In this document: piece by piece, positions 1-9,929 of the stretch
Layout of the letters: each line of letters opens with the position of its first letter
Numbering within the stretch: position 1 is the stretch's first letter
Assembly: GCF_023343835.1 (NCBI RefSeq)
Contig: NC_064435.1
Span: 82,842,134 to 82,906,133, forward strand
Length of the DNA: 64,000 nucleotides
Origin: Lagopus muta
Taxonomy: Eukaryota > Chordata > Aves > Galliformes > Phasianidae
Direction: 5' to 3'
Program-made: the position numbers and the translations under genes
Notes under the pieces: model-generated
Told to the model about the DNA's origin: nothing
The model's input: the letters and a program-made list of their open reading frames with translations, nothing else
Databases searched by the model: none

Positions 1-599
1 AAGGCTCCTGCTCTCCTAGGACTTGCAGTAACAGAGCAGATTTACTGCCCTTGTAGCTGATGTTAACTGGAGAGCCACAGAATGGAGCATCACTTGTGGA
101 AATGGCTGAGACACTCAGGCCCACTGCAATAAAGCAGCAAGTGATAGTGGTGAGAGACTCCCTGCTGCCCATTCAATCTGCCCTGACATCTGTTTACTGC
201 TTGCTGGGGGCTTACACCTGGGATGCTGTGAAGAGGTTAGCAAGGTTCATCTTCTGCCAGGATGATGTAGATGTCAGTGATACTGCAGAAGTGACTTCAG
301 AAGCACCAAGCATGACAACAGGACTCTGGAAACAGTGGTACAGGGGTTTTGGTAGCATTCTCCTAAACTTTCTGGTGACAGGGATTCAAAACAGACCCTG
401 TGGGCTTACTAAAGAGGGAGCACCTTGAAGAAAAAGCTCTCAAGACTGTTTCAGGGGATATCAACAAGCTGAAATGCCAGTACACCTGCAAGTAGTGTGA
501 GGAACAAATAGAAGCAGTCTGAAGTCTATGTGCAGAGATACCACCTCACTGGGATCACAGAGGCATGTGACTCACACAAGGAATGGATGAAGAACAGGA
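1..599. other. Unassigned left edge
   Basis: It contains a 122-codon open frame at 60-428 that I cannot match to any protein. It may be the more diverged 5' part of the CR1 copy that is clear from about 600 onward, or unrelated intron. Confidence 0.4.
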
Positions 600-2365
600 G
601 TGGAAGGGAAGCTGCCCATTAAGTGAACGAGCAGCTGGTACACATGGAACTCTGTCCCACATTAGGTCAGGAGTAAGCCAAGAGCTTCATTTTCAAGGAT
701 TGTCTACTTCAGGTTCAGGAAAGGTCCAACCCAATGAACAGGAAATCAAGCAAAGGTGGCAGGACACTTGCACAGATGAACAAGGAGCTCCTTACCTGAA
801 TTTAGATATAAAAAAGATGTGATAGGAGGTGGAAGCAGGGGCAGGTGGCCAAAGAAGAGTATATGGTTGCTGCCTGATCTTCTAGGGACATGGCTAGGAA
901 AGCCAAGGCTGACCTGGAGTCAAATCTGCTGAGGGATATGAAGGCAAAAAGAAAGCATACTCAAAGGAAAAACAGAAAAATGAAGACCAGGGAAAATGCA
1001 AGTCCTCTGCTGAATGAGTGAAAGGCCAAGGTACTCAATGCTTCCTTTGCCTTAGTTTTTACTGGTGACTAAGGCCTTCAAGCATCCCAGGTGCCCTAAA
1101 ACCAGAGGGAAAGTCTGAAGCAATGAAGACTTATCCTCATTGAAGAAGGACCAGGTTAAACAAACTGGAACTAAGTCCAATAGGACATGGCAGGTTGTTG
1201 TGTAAAAGAGTGCTGAGAGCTGGCTGATGACACTGTGAGGCCACTATCTCTGAAAGGTCACTTCAACTGGGAGAGATTCCTGAGGACTAGACGAGAGATG
1301 TGGAGAACTACTGGCCAAGTAGCCTCACTTCAGTCCTAGGGAAGGTGATGGAGAAAATCCTCCTGAAAGCATTTCCAAATAATAGAAAGGACAAAAAGGT
1401 GACAGGCAATAGTCAGCATGGATTTACAAAAGAGAAGTCACACTTAATCAACCAGACCTTTTACAAACTTTTACAATGCAACAACTGGCTTGTTAGGTGA
1501 GGGGTGAGAGAGAGTTGTTGTTTATCTTAACATCAACAATGCCTTTAACAGTATCTCCAACATCCTCATCACCAAGTTCACAAAGTATGGATTAGGTAAA
1601 CAGACAGTGAGGTGGTTCAAATACTGGCTGAATGGGCAAGGCTAGAGCTGTGATCAGCAGCACAACATTGGATTGGAGGCAAGTCTCTAGTGGAATACCC
1701 CTGGGATCAATAATGTGGCCAGTACTGCTTAGCAATATCCATCAGCAAGCTAGATGATGGAGCAGAGTGCAGACTCAGCAGGTTTGTGTGTGATACAGAA
1801 CTGGGAGGAATAGCTGACAGCCAATTTGGTTGTGCTTCCATTCAGAGGGACCTCAACAGGATGGAAGATTTGACTGGGGGGAATCTCAAAGTTCAAAAAG
1901 GTGAAAATGACAAGTTTTATCCTTAATCTGGGATAGAATAACACCAGGCATGTCTGTCTCTCACTGGTGAGACAACGCTGGTGGCATTCTCCACTTCAGA
2001 GCCCCCCAGTGTAAGAAAGACACAGACTTACTGGAGCAAGCCCAGCAAGGGGCTGGAGAGTTCCTCATGAGGACAGGCTGAGAAAGCTGGGACTGTTCAT
2101 TCTCAAGAAGAGAAGGCTCAGAAAGGATCTCGGCAACACGAATAAATATATGATGGAAGGGAATGAAGGTGAGGGAGCAACATTCTTTCCTATAAAAACA
2201 CATGAGATTCCCCATTTTTTCCGAGAGGGGGTTTAAACACTGGAACAGCTTAACAGCTTGCCCAGAGAGGCTGTGGAGTCTCCTAGTGTAGATATATGCA
2301 AAACTCAACTGGACACAGCCCTGGGCAACCTACAGTAGCTGACCCTGCTTGAGCAGGCACAACAT
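600..2365 (+). mobile_element. Old CR1 LINE copy with degenerate reverse-transcriptase ORF
   Basis: Scattered frames match the CR1 ORF2 order: the linker between endonuclease and reverse transcriptase (FKDCLLQVQERS near 690, then KAKADLESNL near 905), SLTSVLGKVMEKILL and the NSQHGFTKEKS motif (1318-1440), and the catalytic-box region near 1780. The copy ends in CR1 3' sequence near 2300-2365 (GAGGCTGTGGAGTCTCC). The catalytic F-A-D-D box reads F-V-C-D, and stops and frameshifts are frequent, so it is dead. It is unusually long, since most CR1 copies are cut to a few hundred bases. It lies antisense in BLOC1S5 intron 3. Confidence 0.85.
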
Positions 2366-3186
2366 GCCACACAAAATGCAAAAGCCACAACAACATGAAT
2401 TTCAGCTGCATGAATTTGTCACTTAAAGCTTCAAAGCCATATTTCCTTAGAATGTCTTTGAGAAACTATCTTGGTGAATGAGCTAGAAAACAGATGCTGA
2501 AAAATTACTGAAACAAATTATAAACTTTCTTTTAAAAATGTAAGTAATACAAGGTATATTAAAATGTAAAAATATATTAAGATTAAAATATAAAATTATA
2601 ACTATGAAAGTAGGGTTAGCATATAAGAATTATTACTACTACTCTATTTGAAACTAAAGATAAGAGCAACAACATATTTCACATCTACCCATCTGATTTT
2701 GTTTTGTTTTAAATTAAGTAAGTAAAGTAAAATTAAGTAAAGTAAAATTAAGTAAATTAAGCAAGTTTTGTTTTAAATTAAATAGGAGGGGTGGTCAGTA
2801 TTCTGTTTTCCCATGGAAAAATTAAGAAACTTGAAGGTCACACCACAGTGTGCTTGCAACAAATCAGAAAGCTGGAATGTTGTCTATGGATTTAGCCAAC
2901 AGGAGCAAACACCGCCCTGCTTTTACATTTGACCAGAAATAGCTTCTAGCAAGTCAGCCAAAAGCTTTAATGTAATCTTAGTTGGCTGGACCAATATATT
3001 TTTTTGTTTCATTTTTTTCCTATCGTTGCCCTTTTAAAATTTCAGAAAAATGAGAACAAAGCACATAAGTGCAAGAAGATTTACCTGAAGGTGGTAATTT
3101 TCCCCCCAAATTATATTTTGAATCCAAACTATTTATACCATCCCTCAAAATGATGCAACAAAGCCAGTAAGAAGTAACTTGCTTAC
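2366..3186 (-). other. Part of BLOC1S5 intron 3
   Basis: AT-rich intronic DNA between the CR1 relic and exon 3. Apart from the AAATTAAGTA-type tandem repeat at 2701-2781 I see nothing in it. Confidence 0.8.
2701..2781. repeat. AAATTAAGTA-type tandem repeat with flanking direct repeats
   Basis: An array of degenerate AATTAAGTAAAGTAA units is flanked on both sides by a 17-base direct repeat beginning GTTTTGTTTTAAATTAA (2701 and 2765). Confidence 0.8.
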
Positions 3187-3316
3187 ATCTCTGGAATACT
3201 TCATTGAGATTGTCATGCATTGACTGCTCGCACTTAGGAAGGATGCTTTCATTTGTTTCAAAGATGGTTTTCTTTAGGCTTTCAAGTACTCGTAGCTCTC
3301 GGAGGCCACGTTTCTC
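3187..3316 (-). CDS. BLOC1S5: BLOC1S5 coding exon 3
   Basis: A 130-bp exon from EKRGLREL to NEVFQR plus one base. The acceptor is CTTCTGGCAG and the donor AGAT|GTAAGC. A leftover T fits a Leu codon (TTG/TTA) completed by the next exon, as in human (QRL). Confidence 0.93.
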
Positions 3317-6300
3317 CTGCCAGAAGAATTGAAAGAGACTGAGTGGCAAACGAGAAATTCCACTTCCCATAACAAAACACTTTCTCAGCTTTACTTATTA
3401 TTTTTAAATTATATCTTTAAATATTCATTTATTTTTAAATTAATAGCTTTATCTCAAAAGCTCCTACCATTGCACATGAAAGCGTTATTCTGCTTGTTTG
3501 GTGCCATTGATAAAATCAGTTTTATGTAAGTAAGCAACACTCCGTTCTTCACACTACATGAAATACAGGAATACTCTGACTGGTACTTCTGGTCCTTATG
3601 GGAAAAGTTGGTATTTACAAATAAAAGGCATTGTGTGGAAAAATTCACTGTTTTGCTTTGATAATTTATAGCATATTAAAACCAACACAGATAAGAGCTT
3701 GAAAACACTGGATATCTGTAACTCACTTGTTACAGAAAAATAACACAGCAGTGATTTTGCTGTGATTTCTTGATATCTGATGTTCTAAATTCAGTACATG
3801 ATAATGTCACCATAATGTCAAGTTGAATTGCTTTTACTGAAACAAACCAGTGGAGGCTAAAAGATAACGTAACTCAGTAGCTCATGATTAGCTGGAAGAA
3901 CAAGCTCTTACTTTACCATTTACACTTTGAAAATCTCATTTATTGAAGCCAGAGCACAACTTCCACTTTGAATTTCACCAGTACTTTCCACGAGGCAAAG
4001 GAAAAGATTCTGGATCTGCTGGAGCTTGCCCTTACCCAACCTTTTCCTCTCTTCAGAGCTGTTAGGTGAGTTGCACAGAAGCATGCCTGCACTATAAGCT
4101 GCTGATCATAACAGGGCTCTTAACAACCAAAAAAATACTGCAGCACATGAGGTGAAGAACTGGATCACTGTGCTGATTTTAAAACTTCAGAAACAGAAAT
4201 ACAAACAAAGTAGGTCAGTTAATCTGCCTCCAGGCTTCCTGAATGCAAATCTCCACTCCTTACATACTGGATGCTAATCATTGCAATGAAAAGCACGTGT
4301 TCAATTAGAATAAAAAAAAATCTGACTTGTCATAGTTATTAACAAGGGTAATTTTTAGAAGAAATTCTAGGCTGAAAAAATGTCGATAATCCTCTGCTTT
4401 GCTATTTTGCCCCAAAAGTATACATCAGAAATTAAATGTCAAGCAAAGATTGAAGAATATATGACATTTGTGTAAGAAATAAGTGTAGTGAGATAAATGA
4501 ATGAATTTAGTTGCAATTCTGTAACTGGGTTTAAAAATTTCCTTCCTATGAGAAGCCACATAAAACTATTTACAACATCCTATGATCTGTTTGTGAAAGT
4601 CAAAGAAAAATCATTTTGTGAGCTTGAAATCTACACAATAAAGATCTGAAGAAAGTTTAATTCACATACTTATTTTACTAAACCAGTACAGATAGAAATA
4701 AGATCTGGCTGAAATACCAGCAACAATCTAGGAAGAAAAAAAATAAAAATTTGTGTCTTTTTTTTCTTTATAAATCAGTCCTGCAGACAAGAATCCTGAA
4801 ATATAGCTCTATTTTCTGGACTACTGATAAGATTTTAAATCTCACATTCTTTAAGAGTACTCTTACTCTTTGTAAGAGTTATTCACACTTACAAACATCC
4901 TTTCGTGACACGAGAACCTGCTTTTCTAAGGTTTTGCTGCCACCTTGTGGAAGCTGTATTACACATCCAAAACAAAGACGAACATAAAAGCACCCTTTAG
5001 TCCTTCAGTATTTCAGATTTGCAGACAATCAGATAGCACTCATTCATTTTTTTAATGATCTTCTCAACTGGTGTAAGGTGGTGTTGCTCTTCTCTTCCAG
5101 GAATACTATTTTATCCCATGGCATAAAAATGAAAACAAAATTAATTTCCAACTGACCTAGCTGACTCCATCGGAAGCACAAAACCTGCTTCTTCATCAGA
5201 TGTAAGCCTATACCTGCCAGCAACAACTGAATTTTAGGTTCAAACTTTAGAGACTCCTCTAAAGTATTAGAACTACATCATTCTCCTACACATATATTCA
5301 TAGAATCATTTGAGTTGGAAGGAACCTTTAACGGTCACCTCGTCCAACTCCCCTGTGATGAACAGGAACATCTACGGTTACATCAGGTTCCTCAGAGCCC
5401 TGTCCAGCCTGACCTTGAGCATCTCCAGGGACAGGGCTTCCACCACCTCTCTGGGCAACCTGCTAGTCTTTAGGAAGAAATAATATTAAGTCTCCTTCAA
5501 AACTTTTTAAGCAGCAACCCAAATGACTGTCTTGCCTACAGAGGATGCAAACATATACTCCAGGAGCACTAATTATTTTGGGCAATAAATGCACATTAAA
5601 TCTTTCTGAAGCGAATTATATATGTATGACAACTTGTAAAAAGATGTTACAACTCTGTGACTCCTTAAGGGTAGGTACCATGATACAAATACTTACTTCA
5701 AATTCTTTAACAAAGTAACGTATTTCTCCTTGAATTACAGGTCTGTGATCCAGGAGTCTTGAATAGATTTCCCCAACATCTGGAAAATTAATGAAAGTCA
5801 GTTTTGATCTCACACTCCAAATTTGGCTATGCAACATGAGGCAGTACATCACACTTAACTGCAAGAGGTACTCCTGTTTATCAAACACACACAAAATCAA
5901 AAGAACAGCAGAAGGATACTTGTTGGCCATTGTACTTCTGCAGCAAACCTTAGACTCCAATAAAACACAGCGAATCACTATTGCAGGTGCCAGACACCCT
6001 GCTGTGAAGGTGCTTCTTGGCCCCTGTGTTTGAGTCCTCCTCAGCACACAGCTTCCATACCTAGCTGCTAACAGCCACAAACACTTGATGAAGAGGAAAG
6101 CTGATGTCTGCGGTTCAGCAGAGATTCACAGCTTAAGGCTGGGAGTCTCCTGCAGCGAGAGGCAAACGGAAAGCTCACCGCAAAACAGAACTGCGATTTC
6201 TTCCTCCTCATTTCTTCAGGGCTGAAAACTTGAAACTCAGTTCGTATTTACAACACATACGTATGGAAAATAAGATTGGTTCACCAATAAAATAAAGCCC

Positions 6301-6674
6301 ACTTCACTGAAAGGCACTTCAGTGAGATGGCCAACAAAGGCCATTTAACGAAGACTCGCACCCCACCGCACCCACACCATTTGCTCCAGAAGTCCTACCT
6401 CCGAACAACGATTATTTCAAGCCTGGGGCATTCCGGACGATAAAGCAAAAACACTACAAACGCTTCCGAGCGCCATCCTAACACCGCTCCTCCCGCCCAA
6501 CTGCTAACGCCCATACATCCCCGCTGCTCGCTTACCCTTGATGATGGGCTGAAGCAAGGTGCCCGCTGCCGGCACCTCCCGCTTCCTGTCGCCGCTCAGC
6601 GACAAAGACAGAGGCAAGGGCAACTGCAGGGCAGAGCCGCTCCGGCCCGGGGACGCGGGGCCTGCCCCACTCAT
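3187..6674 (-). CDS. BLOC1S5: BLOC1S5 (muted), 5' part, exons 1-3
   Basis: The product is a subunit of BLOC-1, the cytosolic complex that sorts cargo to lysosome-related organelles such as melanosomes and platelet dense granules. Its mouse mutant is 'muted' (family knowledge). Exons on the minus strand are 6674-6536 (46 codons plus 1 base), 5779-5697 (83 bp) and 3316-3187 (130 bp). Phases join correctly (G|AT giving Asp, then a codon boundary) and all sites are GT/AG. Conserved blocks are SRLLDHRPVIQGEIRYFVKEFE split over exon 2, EKRGLRELRVLESLK and NEVFQR in exon 3. About 118 residues are covered. The remaining coiled-coil C-terminal part, roughly 80 residues in human, must lie left of the window. 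The variable N-terminus is about 9 residues longer than in human. Confidence 0.95.
3317..5696 (-). other. BLOC1S5 intron 2
   Basis: About 2.4 kb, AT-rich. The only recognisable insertion is a CR1 fragment at 5298-5500. Confidence 0.9.
5298..5500 (-). mobile_element. CR1 3' fragment
   Basis: It reads from TCATAGAATC and GTTGGAAGGAACC through CCAGGGACAGGGCTTCCACC to GGGCAACCTG, which is the CR1 3' end on the minus strand. It is about 200 bp, 5'-truncated, and sits in BLOC1S5 intron 2. Confidence 0.9.
5697..5779 (-). CDS. BLOC1S5: BLOC1S5 coding exon 2
   Basis: An 83-bp exon from the shared Asp codon through VGEIYSRLLDHRP to FVKEFE. The acceptor is TTTTCCAG|AT and the donor GAA|GTAAGT. It is almost identical to the mammalian protein. 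Confidence 0.95.
5780..6535 (-). other. BLOC1S5 intron 1
   Basis: A short intron of 756 bp without recognisable repeats. Confidence 0.9.
6536..6674 (-). CDS. BLOC1S5: BLOC1S5 coding exon 1
   Basis: This exon encodes the poorly conserved N-terminus from MSGAGPASPGRSG to LLQPIIK, with one base left over (ATC AAG G|GTAAGC). The start ATG sits in GGCGCCATGAG within a CpG island. The MSG start and the IIK end match the mammalian protein. The middle is Leu/Pro/Ser-rich and unlike mammals. Confidence 0.9.
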
Positions 6675-6701
6675 GGCGCCCGGCCCGCCCCGGCGCGCCC
6701 G

Positions 6702-6709
6702 TGACGTCA
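6702..6709. promoter_or_regulatory. Perfect CRE (TGACGTCA)
   Basis: The palindromic CREB/ATF site TGACGTCA lies 28 bases upstream of the BLOC1S5 ATG, so it is probably at or just beside the transcription start. Sites in this position in CpG islands are commonly bound by CREB/ATF1 (known). Confidence 0.75.
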
Positions 6710-6739
6710 TCACCGTGCGACGCCATCACCGTGCGACTG
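6708..6739 (+). repeat. 16-bp tandem duplication in BLOC1S5 promoter
   Basis: Two 16-bp units beginning CATCACCGTGCGAC lie head to tail (6708-6723 and 6724-6739). The first overlaps the end of the CRE. The second lacks the TGACG half, so only one CRE is present. Confidence 0.8.
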
Positions 6740-6744
6740 CGGCC

Positions 6745-6758
6745 GTTCCTATGGCAAC
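6745..6758. promoter_or_regulatory. RFX X-box-like site
   Basis: GTTCCTATGGCAAC is an imperfect inverted repeat close to the RFX X-box consensus (GTTNCCATGGNAAC), with one mismatch in the core. It lies about 70 bases upstream of the BLOC1S5 ATG. Confidence 0.6.
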
Positions 6759-6800
6759 CGCGGTGCGGCCTGCTCCAGGCACGGCCCTCAGGGATTGGGA

Positions 6801-7529
6801 GAAATCCACGGGCGTTTATTGAAGCCGGCAGAATATTTCCAGTACACTTCCCCTCCCTCCTTTACGATGATGATTTTTATTGTTTTCTTCAAGTGTGCTG
6901 TCTAATCTCAATAAATTTTAAAATAACACGATCCTTGTTTCTTACACACCCCCTTCTATCTGCAGCACTTACCCCAGTGAAGATGTAATCCTATCCTGCA
7001 CAGCTTTTACAGGTAGCAGCAATAGTCTGAGGTGGGGAACACCAACACTCTTTCAATTACTAAATTGAATCCCATCATTGAAGTTCAGAAACTGCTTGCT
7101 GAAAAAAAGCATTTTTTTAGATTTGGCTTTATATGTAATCTTCTAAGCCCATCCTTGATCACGAGTGAATCCGTTTTTTCTTAATCATTCTCAAAAATCA
7201 GTCACAACCTGGGTAAAATCTGTTCAAATAATAACACCGTTGTTACATGGGGAAGTGTTGAATACTTCAGCTCAATTTACCACTACGTTTAACATAAATA
7301 TGTAAAATATAGTTTTTAATGCATTCACTGTTTCATAGTCTGTAAGTAAAACACATTAATTAGTCAATGACTGACAGGGATAAGTATCACTGCAAAATTC
7401 CTACCATTTTTGTTTCCCCCCCCCCCCAAAGTAACCATCCCTTGCTAACCTGTAGACTAGTATTAATATTTTTTTTCTGCTTGGATCCAAAGCACCTCAG
7501 TACTTGACAGTCACCAACAAACGACATTA
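6801..7529. other. Upstream flank of BLOC1S5
   Basis: AT-rich, with a run of 12 C residues near 7418-7429. No gene or transposon is recognised before the provirus boundary. Confidence 0.7.
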
Positions 7530-7534
7530 GTGCT

Positions 7535-7571
7535 TGTACGGGAACTGCTGAATCACAGCCTGAACCTCTGA
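7535..7571 (+). repeat. 5' LTR stub of the ERVL-like provirus
   Basis: These 37 bases match the first 37 bases of the 3' LTR with three or four differences. The match ends at AACCTCTGA, where integrase sequence begins with ACCTCTATCC. The short shared ACCTCT suggests a microhomology-mediated deletion. Confidence 0.8.
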
Positions 7572-7831
7572 ACCTCTATCCAGTAGGGAGAGCAAACCAG
7601 GCATATAACATCAAGGCACTCACTAAACTGATGTCTGCCTACAGGACACCTCAAGTCATCGAGAGTGACCAAGGGACTCATTTTACTGGTGCAACGATAC
7701 AGCGCTGGGCAGAAGAAAATAACATCGAATGGCGATTCTGCCTGCCATCTAATGCAACAGGGGCAGGCCTCATTGAACGTTATAATGGTATTCTTAAGGC
7801 TGCCCTGAAGACAGACTCCCAGTCCCTGTAG
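7572..7831 (+). pseudogene. Integrase remnant (catalytic core)
   Basis: The frame carries an integrase core signature: SDQGTHFT, containing the second catalytic Asp, and GLIERYNG, containing the catalytic Glu. The segment with the first catalytic Asp and the zinc-binding N-terminus is deleted. A TAG at 7829-7831 interrupts the frame, and the continuation is shifted. This is an old, non-functional viral copy. Confidence 0.85.
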
Positions 7832-7908
7832 GGGTGGACAAAAAGACTGTATGAAACCTTGCAGACCTGAATGAAAGACCTCGAGACGGCAGACCCAGTG
7901 CCCTGAGA

Positions 7909-8415
7909 ATGTTGCAGATGACATGGGCCACCCCGCTTAGGATCCAAATTACGGGCACTGATCATCAGGTAAGACCCCAGATTGTTAACGAAAATAATCT
8001 TCTGCTCCCTGCCCCTGAGAATTTAGATCCGGGTACCCATAGAATAAAATGGCCCTGGAAGGTGCAGGTAGGACCCAAGTGGTGTGGCCTACTTGCACCT
8101 TGGGGGAGACTATTGGAGGTGGGAGGATCAGTAGTCCCTCCAGTAATAGGTACATGGCCTGCTGATATTGTGGTCAACACTCTGATTTTCATTGCTAAAG
8201 GGACCCCCATCATGTCCCTGTGGCAGATCAGGACACCTCCTTTGGTGCCTGATATTGTTATGCAGCCGCAGATATCCGGCCAAAAGGTGTGGTACAGGCG
8301 GCCAGGACGTGCCCCAGTACAGGCGGAAGTGTTGACCCAGGATAGAAATACGGCCTGTATCTTGCCCTGCAGAGCAGACCTTCCCCTCCTGCTACCTCTG
8401 AAACATCTGTATTAG
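7909..8415 (+). pseudogene. Post-integrase remnant, possibly dUTPase-like
   Basis: The frame is open for 168 codons but out of phase with the integrase core. It first continues the end of integrase. It then has a segment with CGLLAP, VVPPVIGTW and ADIVV whose spacing resembles the central motifs of the dUTPase that ERVL elements encode after integrase. Key charged residues appear altered. No envelope-like sequence is visible before the 3' LTR. Confidence 0.45.
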
Positions 8416-8746
8416 TCCCCATGAGTCTGTGAGCCTTCAGGATCACCGGAAGGAATGAAATTCCATCAAGGCATTGCAGTGTTGCTGTCAGATCACATGC
8501 AACACCTGGTGATGGTCTACACAGGACTGATGGAGCAGAGGACGGACCTGCATCTCACGACCACACGCCTTCAGTAACATCATCGAGCACTGGCCCATAA
8601 AAGAACATCAACGTTCATCGATCATCACTCGTCTTGAATTGTACCAACATGCATAATGACAAAAATTGTATAAGTATCATGATGTATTGGATCTCTGTAT
8701 TAGAGAAAGCCTACCTTTAGTCAACTCGATCATTGGTTCAGGCTGT

Positions 8747-8758
8747 GAAGGGGTGGAG
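8747..8758 (+). other. Polypurine tract of the provirus
   Basis: GAAGGGGTGGAG directly abuts the TG that starts the 3' LTR, as expected for the plus-strand primer site of a retroelement. Confidence 0.75.
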
Positions 8759-9080
8759 TGTATGGGAACTGCTGAACCACAGCCTAAACCTCTGATTGAC
8801 CACCTGAGGCGAGCAATGAGTCAGCCACAGGAGCACAGGTGAAGCTAATTCACCTGTGCTGCCAGAAGGGGTGGAGCCAGGCTGCACCTCTCCTAGACCC
8901 CATTTAAGAGCTATTAATGGGGAAGGATCTCTTCTGGAGATTCCTCCTCTTGAAGTCTTCTCAGTGAGCCCAGGATAAGGGTAAGCTTTCCATCCATTCA
9001 TTTTTAGTGTGATAACTTGTCTAGCCTAACATTCCTGTATATTTCTTAATTATTACATCTGTATATTCATCAATTATACA
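8759..9080 (+). repeat. 3' LTR of the ERVL-like provirus
   Basis: A 322-bp LTR running from TG (TGTATGGGAACTG) to CA (AATTATACA), directly after a purine-rich tract. It contains an A/T-rich box (ATTTAAGAG) near 8904 that may be a promoter element. The 5-bp target duplication follows immediately. Confidence 0.85.
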
Positions 9081-9085
9081 GTGCT

Positions 9086-9929
9086 TATGTTTTAATTACA
9101 TCTATAGAATATTCCTGCTGGCTTAATGATCACTAACAATTAGGAGTAGAATTGTTTGGAGATTTATTTTATTGCTGTCCAGGTGAGCTGCAGTGCTCCC
9201 CAAGCACTAGTCTATCCTTCAGACAAGATGTTTCCCCCTCTGAGCCATATGTTCCAGCCATCTCTTTTATTTACTAAGAAAGAAATCCTGTAGTCTACAG
9301 GATTTATAACTACTGCACTTCTAGGAAAGACTTTTTCCTTCCTATCACAAACAATGTCAGTTCTCAAATTTGGGGACTGCAAGAAGAGTAAGTCCCGTGA
9401 AAGATAAATGCCTTGTTTTCTAGGACTACTATCCTGAAACCATTTCTCTTCTTCATTTGAATACTCTTTCTTGTTGTTACTATCATAGGAAACGCATTAT
9501 TTCCTGCATTTATGCCTGTTGTCTTTTTTCTTATTGATCTCACCGTGCTGTCAAGCTTATTCTCAAAGCATATTTAGAAAAAAAACAACTAAGGAGGACT
9601 TAAAAGAGGTGATGACTATAAAAAGACAATACTTGTGGAGCTCCTAACCTGTCAGTTTGCAGGCAGTAGCCATCAAGTCATAAAAATATGGAAATATCTA
9701 TGGCTCGGAGCATGAAAATCAACATATGTAGTCATCATGGGGTTTTTTTTTTGGAGGATAGGCTAAACAAACTCTGTCACTTCTGCCTTGCACTGGAACC
9801 CGCTTTCTCTTTTAGGGATCACTCTGCCGTTTCCTATTAGCGTTAGCAGCGCTCCGAATTGCAAAACCTTCAGATTAACGTGCCGAATCCTGTCATTTTT
9901 CCCACAGGCTGTCTGGCAATGATAATCCA
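9086..9929. other. Intergenic DNA without recognised features
   Basis: AT-rich sequence between the provirus and the CpG-dense island. I see no gene or repeat family. Confidence 0.7.

Larger units (their letters stand above)
6540..6800. promoter_or_regulatory. BLOC1S5 CpG-island promoter
   Basis: A compact GC- and CpG-rich block around the BLOC1S5 start codon with no TATA box. Within 85 bases upstream of the ATG it has a full CRE, a 16-bp tandem duplication and an X-box, listed separately. Confidence 0.85.
7530..9085 (+). mobile_element. Internally deleted ERVL-like provirus with flanking 5-bp duplications
   Basis: The insertion is bounded by GTGCT at 7530-7534 and 9081-9085. It starts with 37 bases of 5' LTR (7535-7571, TGTACGGGAACTGC...), jumps straight into the integrase region, continues through a degenerate post-integrase frame and a purine-rich tract (8747-8758), and ends with a full 3' LTR (8759-9080). 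Gag, protease, reverse transcriptase and most of the 5' LTR are gone. The 5-bp duplication and a dUTPase-like segment after integrase fit an ERVL (class III) relative. Stops and frameshifts show it is inactive. Confidence 0.85.

Noticed and set aside
1-3186. Search for the remaining BLOC1S5 exons left of exon 3
   Set aside because: I found no minus-strand sequence resembling the conserved C-terminal coiled coil, so these exons are taken to lie outside the window.
5616-6080. 154-codon minus-strand frame
   Set aside because: Only its middle part (5779-5697) is real coding sequence, BLOC1S5 exon 2. The rest is intron read through both splice sites.
6504-6822. Several frames around the BLOC1S5 start on both strands
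   Set aside because: Only the minus-strand frame starting MSGAGPASP fits the family and the splice phase. The others are shadows in GC-rich DNA.
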